From positions 124,001 through 188,000 of the forward strand of contig NZ_BMMP01000010.1 in the NCBI RefSeq assembly GCF_014645895.1: a stretch of DNA of 64,000 bases, in the 5' to 3' direction. The stretch comes from Streptomyces daqingensis. GTDB taxonomy: Bacteria; Actinomycetota; Actinomycetes; Streptomycetales; Streptomycetaceae. Positions 8,026 to 16,407 of the stretch are shown here, piece by piece. A model generated the notes under the pieces. That model made no database searches. It saw nothing but the letters and a program-made list of their open reading frames with translations, and was not told where the DNA came from. The translations under genes were made by a program, and so were the position numbers. The number at the start of each line of letters is the position of its first letter. The stretch's first letter is position 1.

Positions 8026-9471
8026 ATGCAGACCAGCACGACGAGCCCGGCAGGGGCGCCGCCCACCAGAACCGGCGGCGCGTTCGACCGGTTCTTCCGC
8101 ATCAGCGAACGCGGCTCGACATACGGCCGGGAGATACGCGGCGGGTTCGCCACATTCTTCACCATGGCGTACATCCTCGTACTCAATCCGATCATCCTCG
8201 GCAGCGCCAAGGACAAGTTCGGCGAGCAGCTGGACGCCACGCAACTGGCCACCGCCACCGCCCTCGTGGCCGCAGTGATGACCCTGATCATGGGCGTGGG
8301 CGGCAACCTGCCGCTCGCCCTGGCCGCCGGTCTCGGCATCAACGCGATCGTCGCCGTGCAGGTCGCCCCGCTGATGAGCTGGGACGACGCGATGGGCCTC
8401 ATCGTCATCGAGGGTGTGCTGATCTCCATCCTGGTGCTGACCGGTCTGCGCGAAGCGATCATGCACGCCATCCCGCAGCCGCTCAAACAAGCGATCAGTG
8501 TGGGCATCGGCCTGTTCATCGCCCTGATCGGTTTCGTGGACGCCGGGTTCGTCACCCGTATCCCGGACGCCGCGAAGACCACGGTCCCCGTCCAGCTCGG
8601 CACCGGCACCCTCACGGGCTGGCCCATGCTGGTCTTCTGCCTCGGCGTGCTGCTGACGGTCGTCCTCCTCACGCGCAAGGTGAACGGCGCCATCCTCATC
8701 AGCATCGCCCTGATGACCGTCGTCGCCGTCGTCATCAACCAGCTCGCCACCGTCAAGAACTGGGGCCTGACCTCCCCGGACCTGCCCAGCAACCCCGTGG
8801 CGGCCCCCGACTTCGGGCTTCTGGGCAAGTTCGACGTGATGGGCGCGTTCGGCCAAGTCAGCATCCTGACCGTCGTCCTGCTGATCTTCACGCTCATCCT
8901 GTCCGACTTCTTCGACACGATGGGCACGGTCGTCGGCGTCACCGCCGAGGCGGGGCTCCTCGACGAGCGCGGCCAGGTCCCCGGCCTGGGCCGCGTCCTG
9001 CTGATCGACGGTGCGGCAGCCGTCGCGGGCGGTGCCTCGGCCTCGTCGTCGGCCACCACGTACATCGAGTCCGCCGCGGGCGTCGGTGAAGGTGCCCGGA
9101 CCGGCTTCGCCAACCTCATCACCGGCGGCCTGTTCGCCCTCGCGCTCTTCCTCACCCCTGTGCTGACGATCGTGCCGCTCCAGGCCGCGTCCCCCGCCCT
9201 CGTCGCGGTGGGCTTCCTGATGATGACGCAGGTCAAGCACATCGACTGGGAGCGCTACGAGATCGCCATCCCGGCGTTCCTCACCATCGCCGTCATGCCG
9301 TTCACGTACTCGATCACCAACGGCATCGGCGCGGGCTTCATCGCCTACGTCGTCATCAAGGCCGCCATGGGCAAGGCGCGCGAGGTGCACTGGCTGCTGT
9401 GGGGCACCGCGATGCTCTTCCTCGTGTACTTCGCGATCGACCCGCTGGAGCAGCTCCTCGGGCTCAAGTAA
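8026..9471 (+). CDS. NCS2-family nucleobase permease (guanine/hypoxanthine/adenine type)
   Basis: Integral membrane proton-coupled uptake system for purine bases, 481 residues. It has the AzgA/PbuG features: GFATFFTMAYILVLNP in the first membrane segment, LPLALAAGLGINAIVA, ISVGIGLFIALIGF, then the substrate-site region SDFFDTMGTVVGV and the following GGASASSSATTYIESAAGVGEG. Roughly 12-14 hydrophobic segments. ATG 8026 is preceded by AGGAGACG at a good distance. It is divergent from an XRE regulator and ends in a very strong terminator, so it is probably monocistronic. Specificity within the purines is not resolved. Confidence 0.9.
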   Translation: MQTSTTSPAGAPPTRTGGAFDRFFRISERGSTYGREIRGGFATFFTMAYILVLNPIILGSAKDKFGEQLDATQLATATALVAAVMTLIMGVGGNLPLALAAGLGINAIVAVQVAPLMSWDDAMGLIVIEGVLISILVLTGLREAIMHAIPQPLKQAISVGIGLFIALIGFVDAGFVTRIPDAAKTTVPVQLGTGTLTGWPMLVFCLGVLLTVVLLTRKVNGAILISIALMTVVAVVINQLATVKNWGLTSPDLPSNPVAAPDFGLLGKFDVMGAFGQVSILTVVLLIFTLILSDFFDTMGTVVGVTAEAGLLDERGQVPGLGRVLLIDGAAAVAGGASASSSATTYIESAAGVGEGARTGFANLITGGLFALALFLTPVLTIVPLQAASPALVAVGFLMMTQVKHIDWERYEIAIPAFLTIAVMPFTYSITNGIGAGFIAYVVIKAAMGKAREVHWLLWGTAMLFLVYFAIDPLEQLLGLK

Positions 9472-9487
9472 CAGCAGGGACGGACAC

Positions 9488-9524
9488 AGGGGTGGCCCCG
9501 GCGCGGTGCGCCGGGGCCACCCCT
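9488..9524. terminator. bidirectional terminator hairpin between permease and amidotransferase genes
   Basis: A perfect 16-bp stem (AGGGGTGGCCCCGGCG with its complement) and a 5-nt loop CGGTG, 16 bp after the permease stop. The convergent amidotransferase gene ends at 9656, so the hairpin may also serve that strand. Confidence 0.85.
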
Positions 9525-9655
9525 CGTTCACGGGCCCGCTGCGACGACCGCCGGGTGCCGCACGGGAAGTTCGGCGAGAGCGGCCCGGGCCGTGGTCTCC
9601 GGGGGCGGCCGGGGGTCCACGTCGCGCCCCCGCCCGCGCGTTCACGCGGGTACGT

Positions 9656-10429
9656 TCATGCCGGCGCGGCGTCCGTCCTGCCGCCGTGTCCCGCACCCGC
9701 GCCCGCGCCCGCGCCCCGCGCGCCCGCGGCCGATTCGACGAAGACCGCGAAGCGGCGCGCCAGTTCGTACCAGGCGGCCGTCGAGGCGGGCTCGTCGAGC
9801 TGGGCGGTACGCACCAGCTCGGCCTGGTCGAAGCCCTGCCGGCGAAGCGCCTCCCCGTCCCACTGGCTGATGTGCTCCGGAGTGGCCTCCGGGTGGAACT
9901 GGACGCCCCACGCGTGGTCCCCGGTCCGGAACGCCTGCACCGGACAGCGCTCGCTCTGCGCCAGCCAGACGGCGCCCGGCGGCAGTTCGGTGATCGCGTC
10001 GACGCGGTGCTCGATCGCGTTGAGCTCGGCGGGCAGCCCCTGGAACAGCGGATCGCCTGCCGCCTCCGCTCGCAGAGTCACAGGAGTGCTGCCCGACTCG
10101 GGCTCTCCGTGCTCGGCCTGCACCGTCCCGCCCGCGACGTGGGCGAGCAGCTGCGCACCCAGGCAGACCCCCAGGACCGGCACGCCCGTGCGGAGGGCCT
10201 CCGCGACCAGCGCCCGGCCGGGTGCGAGCCAGGGGGCCCGCTCGTCGGCGTCGGGCATGTAGCCGCCGCCGAGGAAGAGAAGCGCGTGATGGCCGCCGAG
10301 GTCCGGCGGCAGCGGACTCCCGTCGTAGGCGTGCACGACGTCCAGGCCGAGTCCGTGTTCGGCCAGCCACTCGCCGAGCCGTCCCGGGCCCCCTCGGGGA
10401 GTGTTCTGCACTACGAGCACCCGCACCAT
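9656..10429 (-). CDS. class I glutamine amidotransferase-like protein
   Basis: A stand-alone GATase-1 domain protein of 257 residues, of the kind often annotated GMP-synthase-like amidotransferase. The catalytic cysteine lies in VLGVCLGAQLLAHV, and the His/Glu pair in VQFHPEATPEH, so the triad is complete. N-terminal MVRVLVVQNTP matches the family. The C-terminus is a low-complexity Gly/Ala tail. ATG 10429 has AGGAG about 6 nt upstream, and an adjacent GTG at 10432 is possible. No partner synthetase is nearby, so the physiological substrate is unknown. Confidence 0.85.
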   Translation of the reverse strand: MVRVLVVQNTPRGGPGRLGEWLAEHGLGLDVVHAYDGSPLPPDLGGHHALLFLGGGYMPDADERAPWLAPGRALVAEALRTGVPVLGVCLGAQLLAHVAGGTVQAEHGEPESGSTPVTLRAEAAGDPLFQGLPAELNAIEHRVDAITELPPGAVWLAQSERCPVQAFRTGDHAWGVQFHPEATPEHISQWDGEALRRQGFDQAELVRTAQLDEPASTAAWYELARRFAVFVESAAGARGAGAGAGAGHGGRTDAAPA

Positions 10430-10568
10430 CACGCACTCCTCATCGCCGCTGGACTGCGGACAGGATCTCATCGCCTTCCTGCCGCGCCGCCGGCGCCGGC
10501 GGGCCCGTCCCGTCCCTCAGCCGCCGACCGGACTGCGAAGTCCTCGCGGCCCCCGGTAGGTTCCCCGC

Positions 10569-11027
10569 ATGAACAGTCCCAGCGAGTTTCACGCCGACCG
10601 CGAACTGCCCGGCAGCAGCGGTCCCACCGCCACCGTCGAGGTCGACCCACGGCGTGTGGGCCGGGTGCGCACCCTCTACGCCCCCGACCCGGACGGCGAC
10701 CCGGACCCGGGCGAGATCGTGTGGACGTGGGTTCCCTACGAGGAGAGCGACGGACGGGGCAAGGACCGTCCCGTGCTGATAGTGGCCCGGGAGGACCGCG
10801 GCACCGTGCTGGGCGTCCAGCTGACGTCCCGCGAGCGGGCCGGGGACGACGGGTGGCTGCCCCTGGGCGCCGGCCCGTGGGACCGCAGCGGACGGGACTC
10901 GTGGGTCGGGACGGACCGGGTGCTGCGCGTGCATCCGGCGGGGATGCGGCGTGAGGCGTGCGCGCTGGACCGGGCGAGGTTCAACAGGGTGGTGCACCGC
11001 TTGCAGCAGGTCTACGGGTGGCGGTGA
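10569..11027 (+). CDS. PemK/MazF-like (type II toxin fold) protein, no adjacent antitoxin
   Basis: A 152-residue protein. The core GEIVWTWVPYEESDGRGKDRPVLIV matches the MazF/PemK start (a promoter-proximal strand, then a KDRPVLIV-like strand), followed by TVLGVQLTSRE and a basic C-terminal helix. PemK toxins are mRNA endonucleases. The usual small antitoxin gene is absent on both sides, so this may be a domesticated family member as found in many Streptomyces. The N-terminal 40 residues are an extension. A -10-like TAGGTT ends 6 nt before the ATG, suggesting a leaderless transcript. Confidence 0.75.
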   Translation: MNSPSEFHADRELPGSSGPTATVEVDPRRVGRVRTLYAPDPDGDPDPGEIVWTWVPYEESDGRGKDRPVLIVAREDRGTVLGVQLTSRERAGDDGWLPLGAGPWDRSGRDSWVGTDRVLRVHPAGMRREACALDRARFNRVVHRLQQVYGWR

Positions 11028-11239
11028 GCCGGGTGGCGGTGAGACGGGTTGCCGCCGGCGTCCTGTGACGCCCTGTCACGTGCCGGGGCCGCCCCGCGCA
11101 CCGGATTCCCGTGCGACGGCGGGCTCCACGGCTGCGGGCTGCGGGAAAACGGGGGCGGACAGGCGTACGGCTACTTAACATGGGTCGCCCGTATGTGTGT
11201 TCGTCAAGTGACGTTTTGGTGATCACGCTCGCTTCCTGA
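11028..11239. other. intergenic region before the MHYT gene
   Basis: About 210 bp. It holds the AT-richer segment TACTTAACATGG (from 11170), likely the -10 region of the MHYT gene promoter, and the palindrome GTGATCAC near 11219. No open frame with coding character is seen. Confidence 0.35.
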
Positions 11240-12067
11240 GTGGGGATGACGATGCTCAGTGCCGCTTCAGTGCCGGCGAACAGCTTCACCTATGGGCTGA
11301 TCACACCCGCAGCCGCGTACGCCATGGCCACACTGGGCAGCGCCGTGGGGCTCAGGTGCGCCATGCGGGCCCGCGCCGCAGCCGGAGGGCGACGAGGGGG
11401 ATGGCTCGTCATCGGTTCCGTGGCCATCGGCTTCGGCATCTTCACCATGCACTTCGTGGCGATGGCGGGATTCAGCGTGGGCGTCCCGATCCAGTACGAC
11501 ATGGTGAGGACCCTGGAGACTCTGGGCCTCGCCGTGCTCGTCTCCGCTGCCGCGCTCTTCCTCGTGGGGAGCAGGCTGCCGAACTGGTTCTCGGTCCCCG
11601 TCGGAGGGATCATCCTCGGTCTCGGCGTCGCCTCCACCCACTTCTGGGGGATGACGGGCATGCAGATCGCCGGGGTCATGCGGTACGACACCCGCCTCGT
11701 GGCGATCTCAGCGGGTATCGCCGTCGCCGTGACCGTCATCGCGATGTGGTGCGCGGCCAGGGCGAAGCACCTCAGTACGTCCGTCGGCTCCGCCCTGATC
11801 ATGGGGCTGGCCTTCACGGGCATGCACTACACGGCCATGAACGCGATGACCGTGCACCTCTACAGCGACTCCGGCGGCGCGGGAGCCCCGTCGGCGCTGG
11901 GCGTCCTCACTCCTGTGCTGGTCGGGCCGATGCTGCTGCTGACGCTCATCGCGCTCTTCGTGAGCCTCGACCCGATGATGGAGCAGGACGGGCGGCGCAA
12001 GTGGGGAACACGTCGAGGAGAGGCGGCCGGCGAGAAGCTGGAATGGACGCCGTTCGAACGCGGGTGA
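11240..12067 (+). CDS. MHYT-domain integral membrane sensor protein
   Basis: Cytoplasmic-membrane protein of about 275 residues with seven predicted helices. Three MHYT-type motifs occur in helices at the outer face: MHFVAM, THFWGM and MHYTAM. The family is proposed to bind a metal (copper) and sense a diatomic gas such as O2, CO or NO. Unlike many members it has no attached GGDEF/EAL or kinase domain, so it would need a partner. Starts: GTG 11240, ATG 11246 or ATG 11252; the last has GGGG 6 nt upstream and is plausible. The short charged C-terminus is cytoplasmic. Gas sensing is inferred from the family. Confidence 0.88.
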   Translation: MGMTMLSAASVPANSFTYGLITPAAAYAMATLGSAVGLRCAMRARAAAGGRRGGWLVIGSVAIGFGIFTMHFVAMAGFSVGVPIQYDMVRTLETLGLAVLVSAAALFLVGSRLPNWFSVPVGGIILGLGVASTHFWGMTGMQIAGVMRYDTRLVAISAGIAVAVTVIAMWCAARAKHLSTSVGSALIMGLAFTGMHYTAMNAMTVHLYSDSGGAGAPSALGVLTPVLVGPMLLLTLIALFVSLDPMMEQDGRRKWGTRRGEAAGEKLEWTPFERG

Positions 12068-12130
12068 CGCCACCCGCTTCCGCGGCAGACCTCGAGACGG
12101 CAAGTCCACGAGCGGAAGGCGGGCGAGGCG

Positions 12131-12883
12131 ATGGCGACCACGGGCACCGAACAGCAGTTGGAGCCGATGCCGGGGGACTGGCAGCGTGCACTGGCCGTCG
12201 TCGCGCACCCGGACGACATGGAGTACGGGGCCGCGGCCGCCGTCGTGGAGTGGATCGCCGAGGGCAAGGAGGTCGGCTACCTGCTGGCCACGCGGGGCGA
12301 AGCCGGCATCGACGACCTCGAACCGGGGGAGAGCGCCCGGGTACGCGAGCAGGAGCAGCGCGCGAGCACCCGCACGGTCGGCGTCTCCACGCTGGAGTTC
12401 CTGGACCACCGCGACGGCGTGATCGAAGAGGGCGTGGCCCTGCGCCGGGACATCGCGGCCGCGCTGCGCAGGCACCGCCCCGAACTGGTCGTCACCCTCA
12501 ACCACCACGACACCTGGGGCGGCCGGGCCTGGAACACCCCCGACCACCGCGCGCTGGGGCGGTCCGTGCTGGACGCCGTCGGAGACGCGGGCAACCGCTG
12601 GATCTTCCCGGACCAGCTGGAAGGCGGTGAGCTGGAGCCCTGGGACGGGGTGCGCTGGGTCGCTGTCGCGGGCTCCCCGGAGCCCACGCACGCCGTCCCG
12701 GTCGGGGAGGAGGCCGTACGGACGGCTACGGCGTCGCTCGCTGAGCACCGCGCCTACATCTCGGCGCTCAGCGACGAACCCGTGGAGGACTACGCCCGCT
12801 CGTTCGTCGAGTGGAGCGTCCGACTGGCGGCGGACAGGTTCGGCGGCAGGGAGTGCGTGGCCTTCGAGCTCTATTCGCGGTGA
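12131..12883 (+). CDS. PIG-L family (LmbE-like) deacetylase
   Basis: Zinc-dependent N-acetylglucosaminyl deacetylase-like protein, 250 residues. The hallmark AHPDDMEYG near residues 25-33 supplies the His-Asp-Asp metal/catalytic site, and NTPDHRALG supplies a later His ligand. TLNHHDTWGG lies between them. The same fold includes MshB and Mca of mycothiol metabolism, but this copy is not clearly either. Start ATG 12131 has a GGCGAGG ribosome site. It lies 63 bp after the MHYT gene on the same strand and may be co-transcribed. Confidence 0.87.
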   Translation: MATTGTEQQLEPMPGDWQRALAVVAHPDDMEYGAAAAVVEWIAEGKEVGYLLATRGEAGIDDLEPGESARVREQEQRASTRTVGVSTLEFLDHRDGVIEEGVALRRDIAAALRRHRPELVVTLNHHDTWGGRAWNTPDHRALGRSVLDAVGDAGNRWIFPDQLEGGELEPWDGVRWVAVAGSPEPTHAVPVGEEAVRTATASLAEHRAYISALSDEPVEDYARSFVEWSVRLAADRFGGRECVAFELYSR

Positions 12884-12932
12884 CTCGGTCAGCGCCATAC
12901 GGGGATTTGGAGGCCGCCGTCCGCTGCGGCGC

Positions 12933-14369
12933 TCACCGATGCCGGGCCAGGTCCAGCACCGTCAGTGCGGCGACCGGCAGCAGCAGCGAGGCGGCCAGCG
13001 CGGTGAGCCAGCCGTAGCCGGCGAGGGAGACGACCAGCCCGGACAGGGCCCCGCCCACGCCCGCCGACGCGTTCATGATCAGGTCGGAGAGCCCCTGGAC
13101 CGAGGGACGGGCGGGCTGCGGCACCGAGTCGGTGAGCAGCGCCGACCCGGAGACCAGGCCCGCGGACCAGCCCAGCCCCAGCAGGAACAGGCCCGCCATC
13201 GACTGGACGTGGTCGCCGTCCGCCGTCCCGGCCAGCGCCGAGGCGCAGCCGATCAGCGCGACGGCCAGCAGGATGACGCCGAGCCGCCCGAACCGGTCGG
13301 CGAGCCACCCCATGACGGGGGAGAAGGCGTACATCCCGACGATGTGGGCGCTGATGACCAGCCCGATCAACTGGATGCCCGCGCCGTGGTGGCCGAGATC
13401 GACGGGCGTCATCACCATGACGGTGACCATGGCGGTGTGCGAGACGGCGATGGCCGTCAGCGCGAGGCGCGCGCGGGCCGAGGCGGCGACGGCGCGCAGC
13501 CCCGCGCGCAGCGACTGCTCGGAGGCGCTCGTTCGCCCGCCGCCCCCACTGCTCTCTCTACCGGGCCCGCCCGGTATGTCTTTTTCGGTGATACCGGTCC
13601 CGCCGGTCCCGGAGTCGACGGAGGCCGCTCCCGTGCCGTCCGTTCCCTGCCCGCGCGTCGCCCGGTCCGCGTCCTCGATCGCGCGGGCCGTCAGCAACGG
13701 GTCGGGACGCAGCAGCAGGTGCACCAGCGCCGCGGTGATCAGGAAGACGGCGGTCGCCCAGACGAAACCTCCCGCGGAGGCCGGGATTCCCAGTCCGGCG
13801 ACGGATCGCCCCGCAGGGGAGGCGATGTTGGGGCCGAGGACGGCCCCGATGGTGGTGGCCCAGACCACGAAGGAGATCGCGCGGGCCCGCTGCCCGGGCT
13901 CGGCGAGGTCCGCTGCGGCGTAACGCGCCTGCAGATTGGCGCAGTTGGACGCGCCGAAGACCGTCATACCGGCCAGCAGCAGCGCGAAGCTGCCCATCGC
14001 CGCTCCCACCACGACGACCGTGCCGCCCACGGCGCCGATGAGGTACGCGACCGACAGGCCGACGCGCCGCCCCCGGGCGATCATCAGTGACGCCAGCGGC
14101 AGCGCCAGCAGGGCGGAGCCGACGACCGCGGCGGTCGACGCCAGCCCCGCCAGCGCCTCCGAGCCGCTGATGTCCTCGGCCAGGACCGCGGTCAGAGTCA
14201 CCGCCGTCGTCACGCCGAGGCCGCCGAGCATCTGCCCGCTCACCAGCACGGCAGTGGTGCGGCGCCGCAGCGCGGCGAGCTCCCCTCCGCGCGGCGGTGC
14301 GCCGGGTGCGAGGCCCGGAGTGCCGACGGCACTGTCAGGTGCGTCGGCGTCTTTGTCGATGTCGGTCAC
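12933..14369 (-). CDS. MFS transporter
   Basis: Inner-membrane major facilitator protein, 478 residues with 12 predicted membrane helices, probably a drug or metabolite exporter. The cytoplasmic loop GWLADRFGRLGV matches the MFS signature motif. The central cytoplasmic loop (about residues 235-290) is long and low-complexity, rich in Gly, Ser and Thr, a common separator between the two six-helix halves. The N-terminal 35 residues are acidic and soluble. The start codon is GTG at 14369, without a strong ribosome site. Substrate cannot be told. Confidence 0.85.
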   Translation of the reverse strand: MTDIDKDADAPDSAVGTPGLAPGAPPRGGELAALRRRTTAVLVSGQMLGGLGVTTAVTLTAVLAEDISGSEALAGLASTAAVVGSALLALPLASLMIARGRRVGLSVAYLIGAVGGTVVVVGAAMGSFALLLAGMTVFGASNCANLQARYAAADLAEPGQRARAISFVVWATTIGAVLGPNIASPAGRSVAGLGIPASAGGFVWATAVFLITAALVHLLLRPDPLLTARAIEDADRATRGQGTDGTGAASVDSGTGGTGITEKDIPGGPGRESSGGGGRTSASEQSLRAGLRAVAASARARLALTAIAVSHTAMVTVMVMTPVDLGHHGAGIQLIGLVISAHIVGMYAFSPVMGWLADRFGRLGVILLAVALIGCASALAGTADGDHVQSMAGLFLLGLGWSAGLVSGSALLTDSVPQPARPSVQGLSDLIMNASAGVGGALSGLVVSLAGYGWLTALAASLLLPVAALTVLDLARHR

Positions 14370-14490
14370 GAGCGGCAGTCTGCCAGCGGCAGGGCTGTAC
14401 GCCTACGGCGTATCGCGCCCCTCTTCCGCCGGTCAGCTCCCCCTTTCACGGTCGATCCGGGCCCCTCCCCGCAGGAGAGGGGCAGACGCG

Positions 14491-15081
14491 TCAGAACAGC
14501 GGCCGCGGAAGCAGCCCTTCCAGGGCGAGCAGCGCGCGCTTGGTCTCCGTGCCGCCGCCGAAGCCGCCCAGCCCGCCCCCGCTCTCGACCACGCGGTGGC
14601 AGGCCACGACGACGGGCAGCGGGTTCGAACCCATGGCCACGCCCACGGCGCGGGCGGCCCCGGGTTCGCCCACCCTCCTGGCGAGGTCCTGGTAGCCGGC
14701 GCTGACTCCGTACGGAACGGAGGCGGCCAGCTCCCTCAGCACCCGTTCGTTGAAGCCGCCGGTGAGCGACCAGTCGAGCGGGACGGTGAAGGAGTGCAGC
14801 TCACCCCTGAAGTAGGAGGCGAGCTCCGCGGCCGCGAGGCCGAGGGCGGGGTGGGGCAGCGACTCGCGCTCCCCGGAGAGGGCGTCGCCGACGTGGACGG
14901 GAGGCGAATGGAGGCGGCCCTCGAGCTGCGCGAGGGCCCGGTCCACGGTCGCCTGCCCGGCGTGGAAGACGACGTTGACGAGGCCCTCGTCCGTCGCGGC
15001 GAGCAGCAGGGGGCCGACAGGGGTGTCCCGCACCGTCCAGGACCAGGTGCGGACCACCGTGCTCGCCTGTGTCTCGTTCAT
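14491..15081 (-). CDS. ogt: methylated-DNA-[protein]-cysteine S-methyltransferase
   Basis: DNA repair suicide enzyme that takes the alkyl group from O6-alkylguanine, 196 residues. The C-terminal domain contains the DNA-binding helix PYGVSAGYQDLARRVGEPGAARAVG and the active-site segment NPLPVVVACHRVV. The usual motif is P-C-H-R-V; here an Ala precedes the acceptor Cys. Cys, His and Arg are kept, so activity is likely. The N-terminal domain (about 1-90) is the variable RNase-H-like part. It sits between a transporter and a phosphodiesterase, with no adaptive-response regulator in view. Confidence 0.9.
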   Translation of the reverse strand: MNETQASTVVRTWSWTVRDTPVGPLLLAATDEGLVNVVFHAGQATVDRALAQLEGRLHSPPVHVGDALSGERESLPHPALGLAAAELASYFRGELHSFTVPLDWSLTGGFNERVLRELAASVPYGVSAGYQDLARRVGEPGAARAVGVAMGSNPLPVVVACHRVVESGGGLGGFGGGTETKRALLALEGLLPRPLF

Positions 15082-15359
15082 GCGGGCACCCTAGAGGCGC
15101 CCACTGACAACGGCCGTCGCCGTGCGGGCACGGTGCGACGGCAGCAGTGGCCGAGGCCGCTGTGAGCGGGAGTCGGGAGTTCTGCGAGGTTCCCCTGGCC
15201 TGCACTCGTGTCACTGGACGTGGATGCACGGGTGCCCGGGTGCCGAACTGTGGTGTGGGGGGTTGGGTTCGTCCCTCATCGGGGCCGGGGGAGAGAGTGC
15301 GCGGGGGAGCGGGAGTCAGAGCCGTCTTGATCCGAGGATCGGCTCGTATGAGGAAACGT
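15082..15359. other. intergenic region, G-rich on the + strand, with a hairpin near its right end
   Basis: About 280 bp between two leftward genes. No coding frame with actinobacterial codon bias was found. A compact hairpin (GAGCCG 15319-15324 with CGGCTC 15340-15345, plus inner GATCC/GGATC) lies 15 bp past the phosphodiesterase stop and probably terminates it. The rest presumably holds the ogt promoter. Confidence 0.4.
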
Positions 15360-16247
15360 TCAGCCGCGTGTGGCTTCCCGTACCACGTCCGGGTAGTTGG
15401 AGATGATCCCGTCGACGCCGGCCTTGTCCACCGTGCGCGCCGTCGATCCGTCGTTCACCGTCCAGGTGAAGACCTCCATCCGGTCGCCGCGCGCGCCCTT
15501 CCTCGCGTGGACGGCCTTCACGTAGTCCTTCGTCGCGGCGGAGTAGGTCGGGTTGATCTGGTCGGTGAACTTCGCGTACGTGTCGAGCTCCGAGACCTTC
15601 GGATTGCCGAGGAAGCCCGTCTTGAGGGCCGGGTGCAGGTCGTGCGTCGTCTTGACCGACGCGGCGTTGAAGCTCTGGATGACGAGCTTGTCCTTGGTGT
15701 GCTTGCTGTCCAGCCAGCCGTTCTCGGACAGCTCCTTGAGGGTCTGCAGTTCGATGCCCGGATAGAGCTCCGGCGACTTCAGCTCCAGCAGGAGCCGCTG
15801 GTGGTTGCCCGTGATCGCCTTCAGGTACTTCTTGAGCGTCGGGACCTTTTCACCCTTGTAGTCGTCGCTGAACCAGCTTCCGGCGTCCAGTCTGCCGATC
15901 TCCTTGGCGGTGAAGTCGCGGATGTTCCACGGGGAGCGGTCGGGGAAGAGCTTCTCCACGTTGGTCGTACGGGCCAGCGTGGTGTCGTGCATGACGACGA
16001 GTTCGCCGTCCTTGGTGCGCTGTACGTCGTTCTCCACCCAGTCGAAGCCGAGCTTGTCGGCCTTCTCGACCGCGGCGAGGGTGTTCTCCGGGGCGTAACC
16101 GGAGGCCCCGCGGTGGGCGACCGTCACGGGTGGTGCATCGGCCTTCTTCCGCTTGGGGGCAGCGTGGGCCGGGGTCGCGGTGAGCGAGAGCGCGGCCATT
16201 CCCAGGAGCACACCAGTGGCGGTGGCTACGGCACGGCGCATCGACAT
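15360..16247 (-). CDS. secreted glycerophosphodiester phosphodiesterase
   Basis: Extracellular GDPD that splits glycerophosphodiesters into glycerol-3-phosphate and an alcohol, 295 residues. Sec signal peptide ending near residue 29 (TPAHA|AP). The TIM-barrel family motifs are present: [13 protein letters not shown] (catalytic His and Arg), [12 protein letters not shown] (metal ligands), [11 protein letters not shown] (second catalytic His), LLLELKSPE, and the late FTWTVND and [14 protein letters not shown] 16247 has GAGGAG 7 nt upstream. Homologues in Streptomyces are often phosphate-starvation regulated; upstream only one GTTCAC half-site is seen, so PhoP control is uncertain. Confidence 0.92.
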   Translation of the reverse strand: MSMRRAVATATGVLLGMAALSLTATPAHAAPKRKKADAPPVTVAHRGASGYAPENTLAAVEKADKLGFDWVENDVQRTKDGELVVMHDTTLARTTNVEKLFPDRSPWNIRDFTAKEIGRLDAGSWFSDDYKGEKVPTLKKYLKAITGNHQRLLLELKSPELYPGIELQTLKELSENGWLDSKHTKDKLVIQSFNAASVKTTHDLHPALKTGFLGNPKVSELDTYAKFTDQINPTYSAATKDYVKAVHARKGARGDRMEVFTWTVNDGSTARTVDKAGVDGIISNYPDVVREATRG

Positions 16248-16377
16248 TCGGGACTCCTCGCGTTCGTGCGAACACTGTCAGCTAGAAGCGTTCCCGTTGT
16301 GCGATACACGGAAGCAGAAGCGGAATGTCTTGAGTGTGAACGTGTCGCGACGCTTCGCGTTCGGCGGCCGGAGTCCG

Positions 16378-16400
16378 ATGTCAGCGGCGGGTCGTACGGT
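16378..16400 (+). promoter_or_regulatory. candidate DNA-damage promoter of uvrB (RecA-NDp/PafBC-like)
   Basis: ATGTCAGCG (16378-16386), exactly 8 nt, then TACGGT (16395-16400). The LexA-independent actinobacterial motif, as I know it, is TTGTCRGTG-N8-TAGGNT, so 7 of 9 and 5 of 6 positions fit. The -10 ends 7 nt before the uvrB ATG, so the transcript would start at or next to the start codon. The same geometry recurs before uvrC. Confidence 0.5.
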
Positions 16401-16407
16401 GGGGAAC

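Noticed and set aside
9640..9730. GC-repeat run (GCCCGCGCC-type) near the end of the amidotransferase gene as a separate repeat element
   Set aside because: It simply encodes the Gly/Ala-rich C-terminal tail of that protein and has no flanking symmetry.
12933..14369. The solitary PemK, XRE, MFS and amidotransferase genes as a defence island or prophage
   Set aside because: No integrase, phage structural, nuclease-helicase or repeat signatures; composition and neighbours are chromosomal core.
16262..16273. GTTCG-N2-CGAAC inverted repeat as a LexA box for uvrB
   Set aside because: The arm order is opposite to the LexA operator (CGAAC-N4-GTTCG) and the spacing is wrong; it is also closer to the divergent phosphodiesterase gene.
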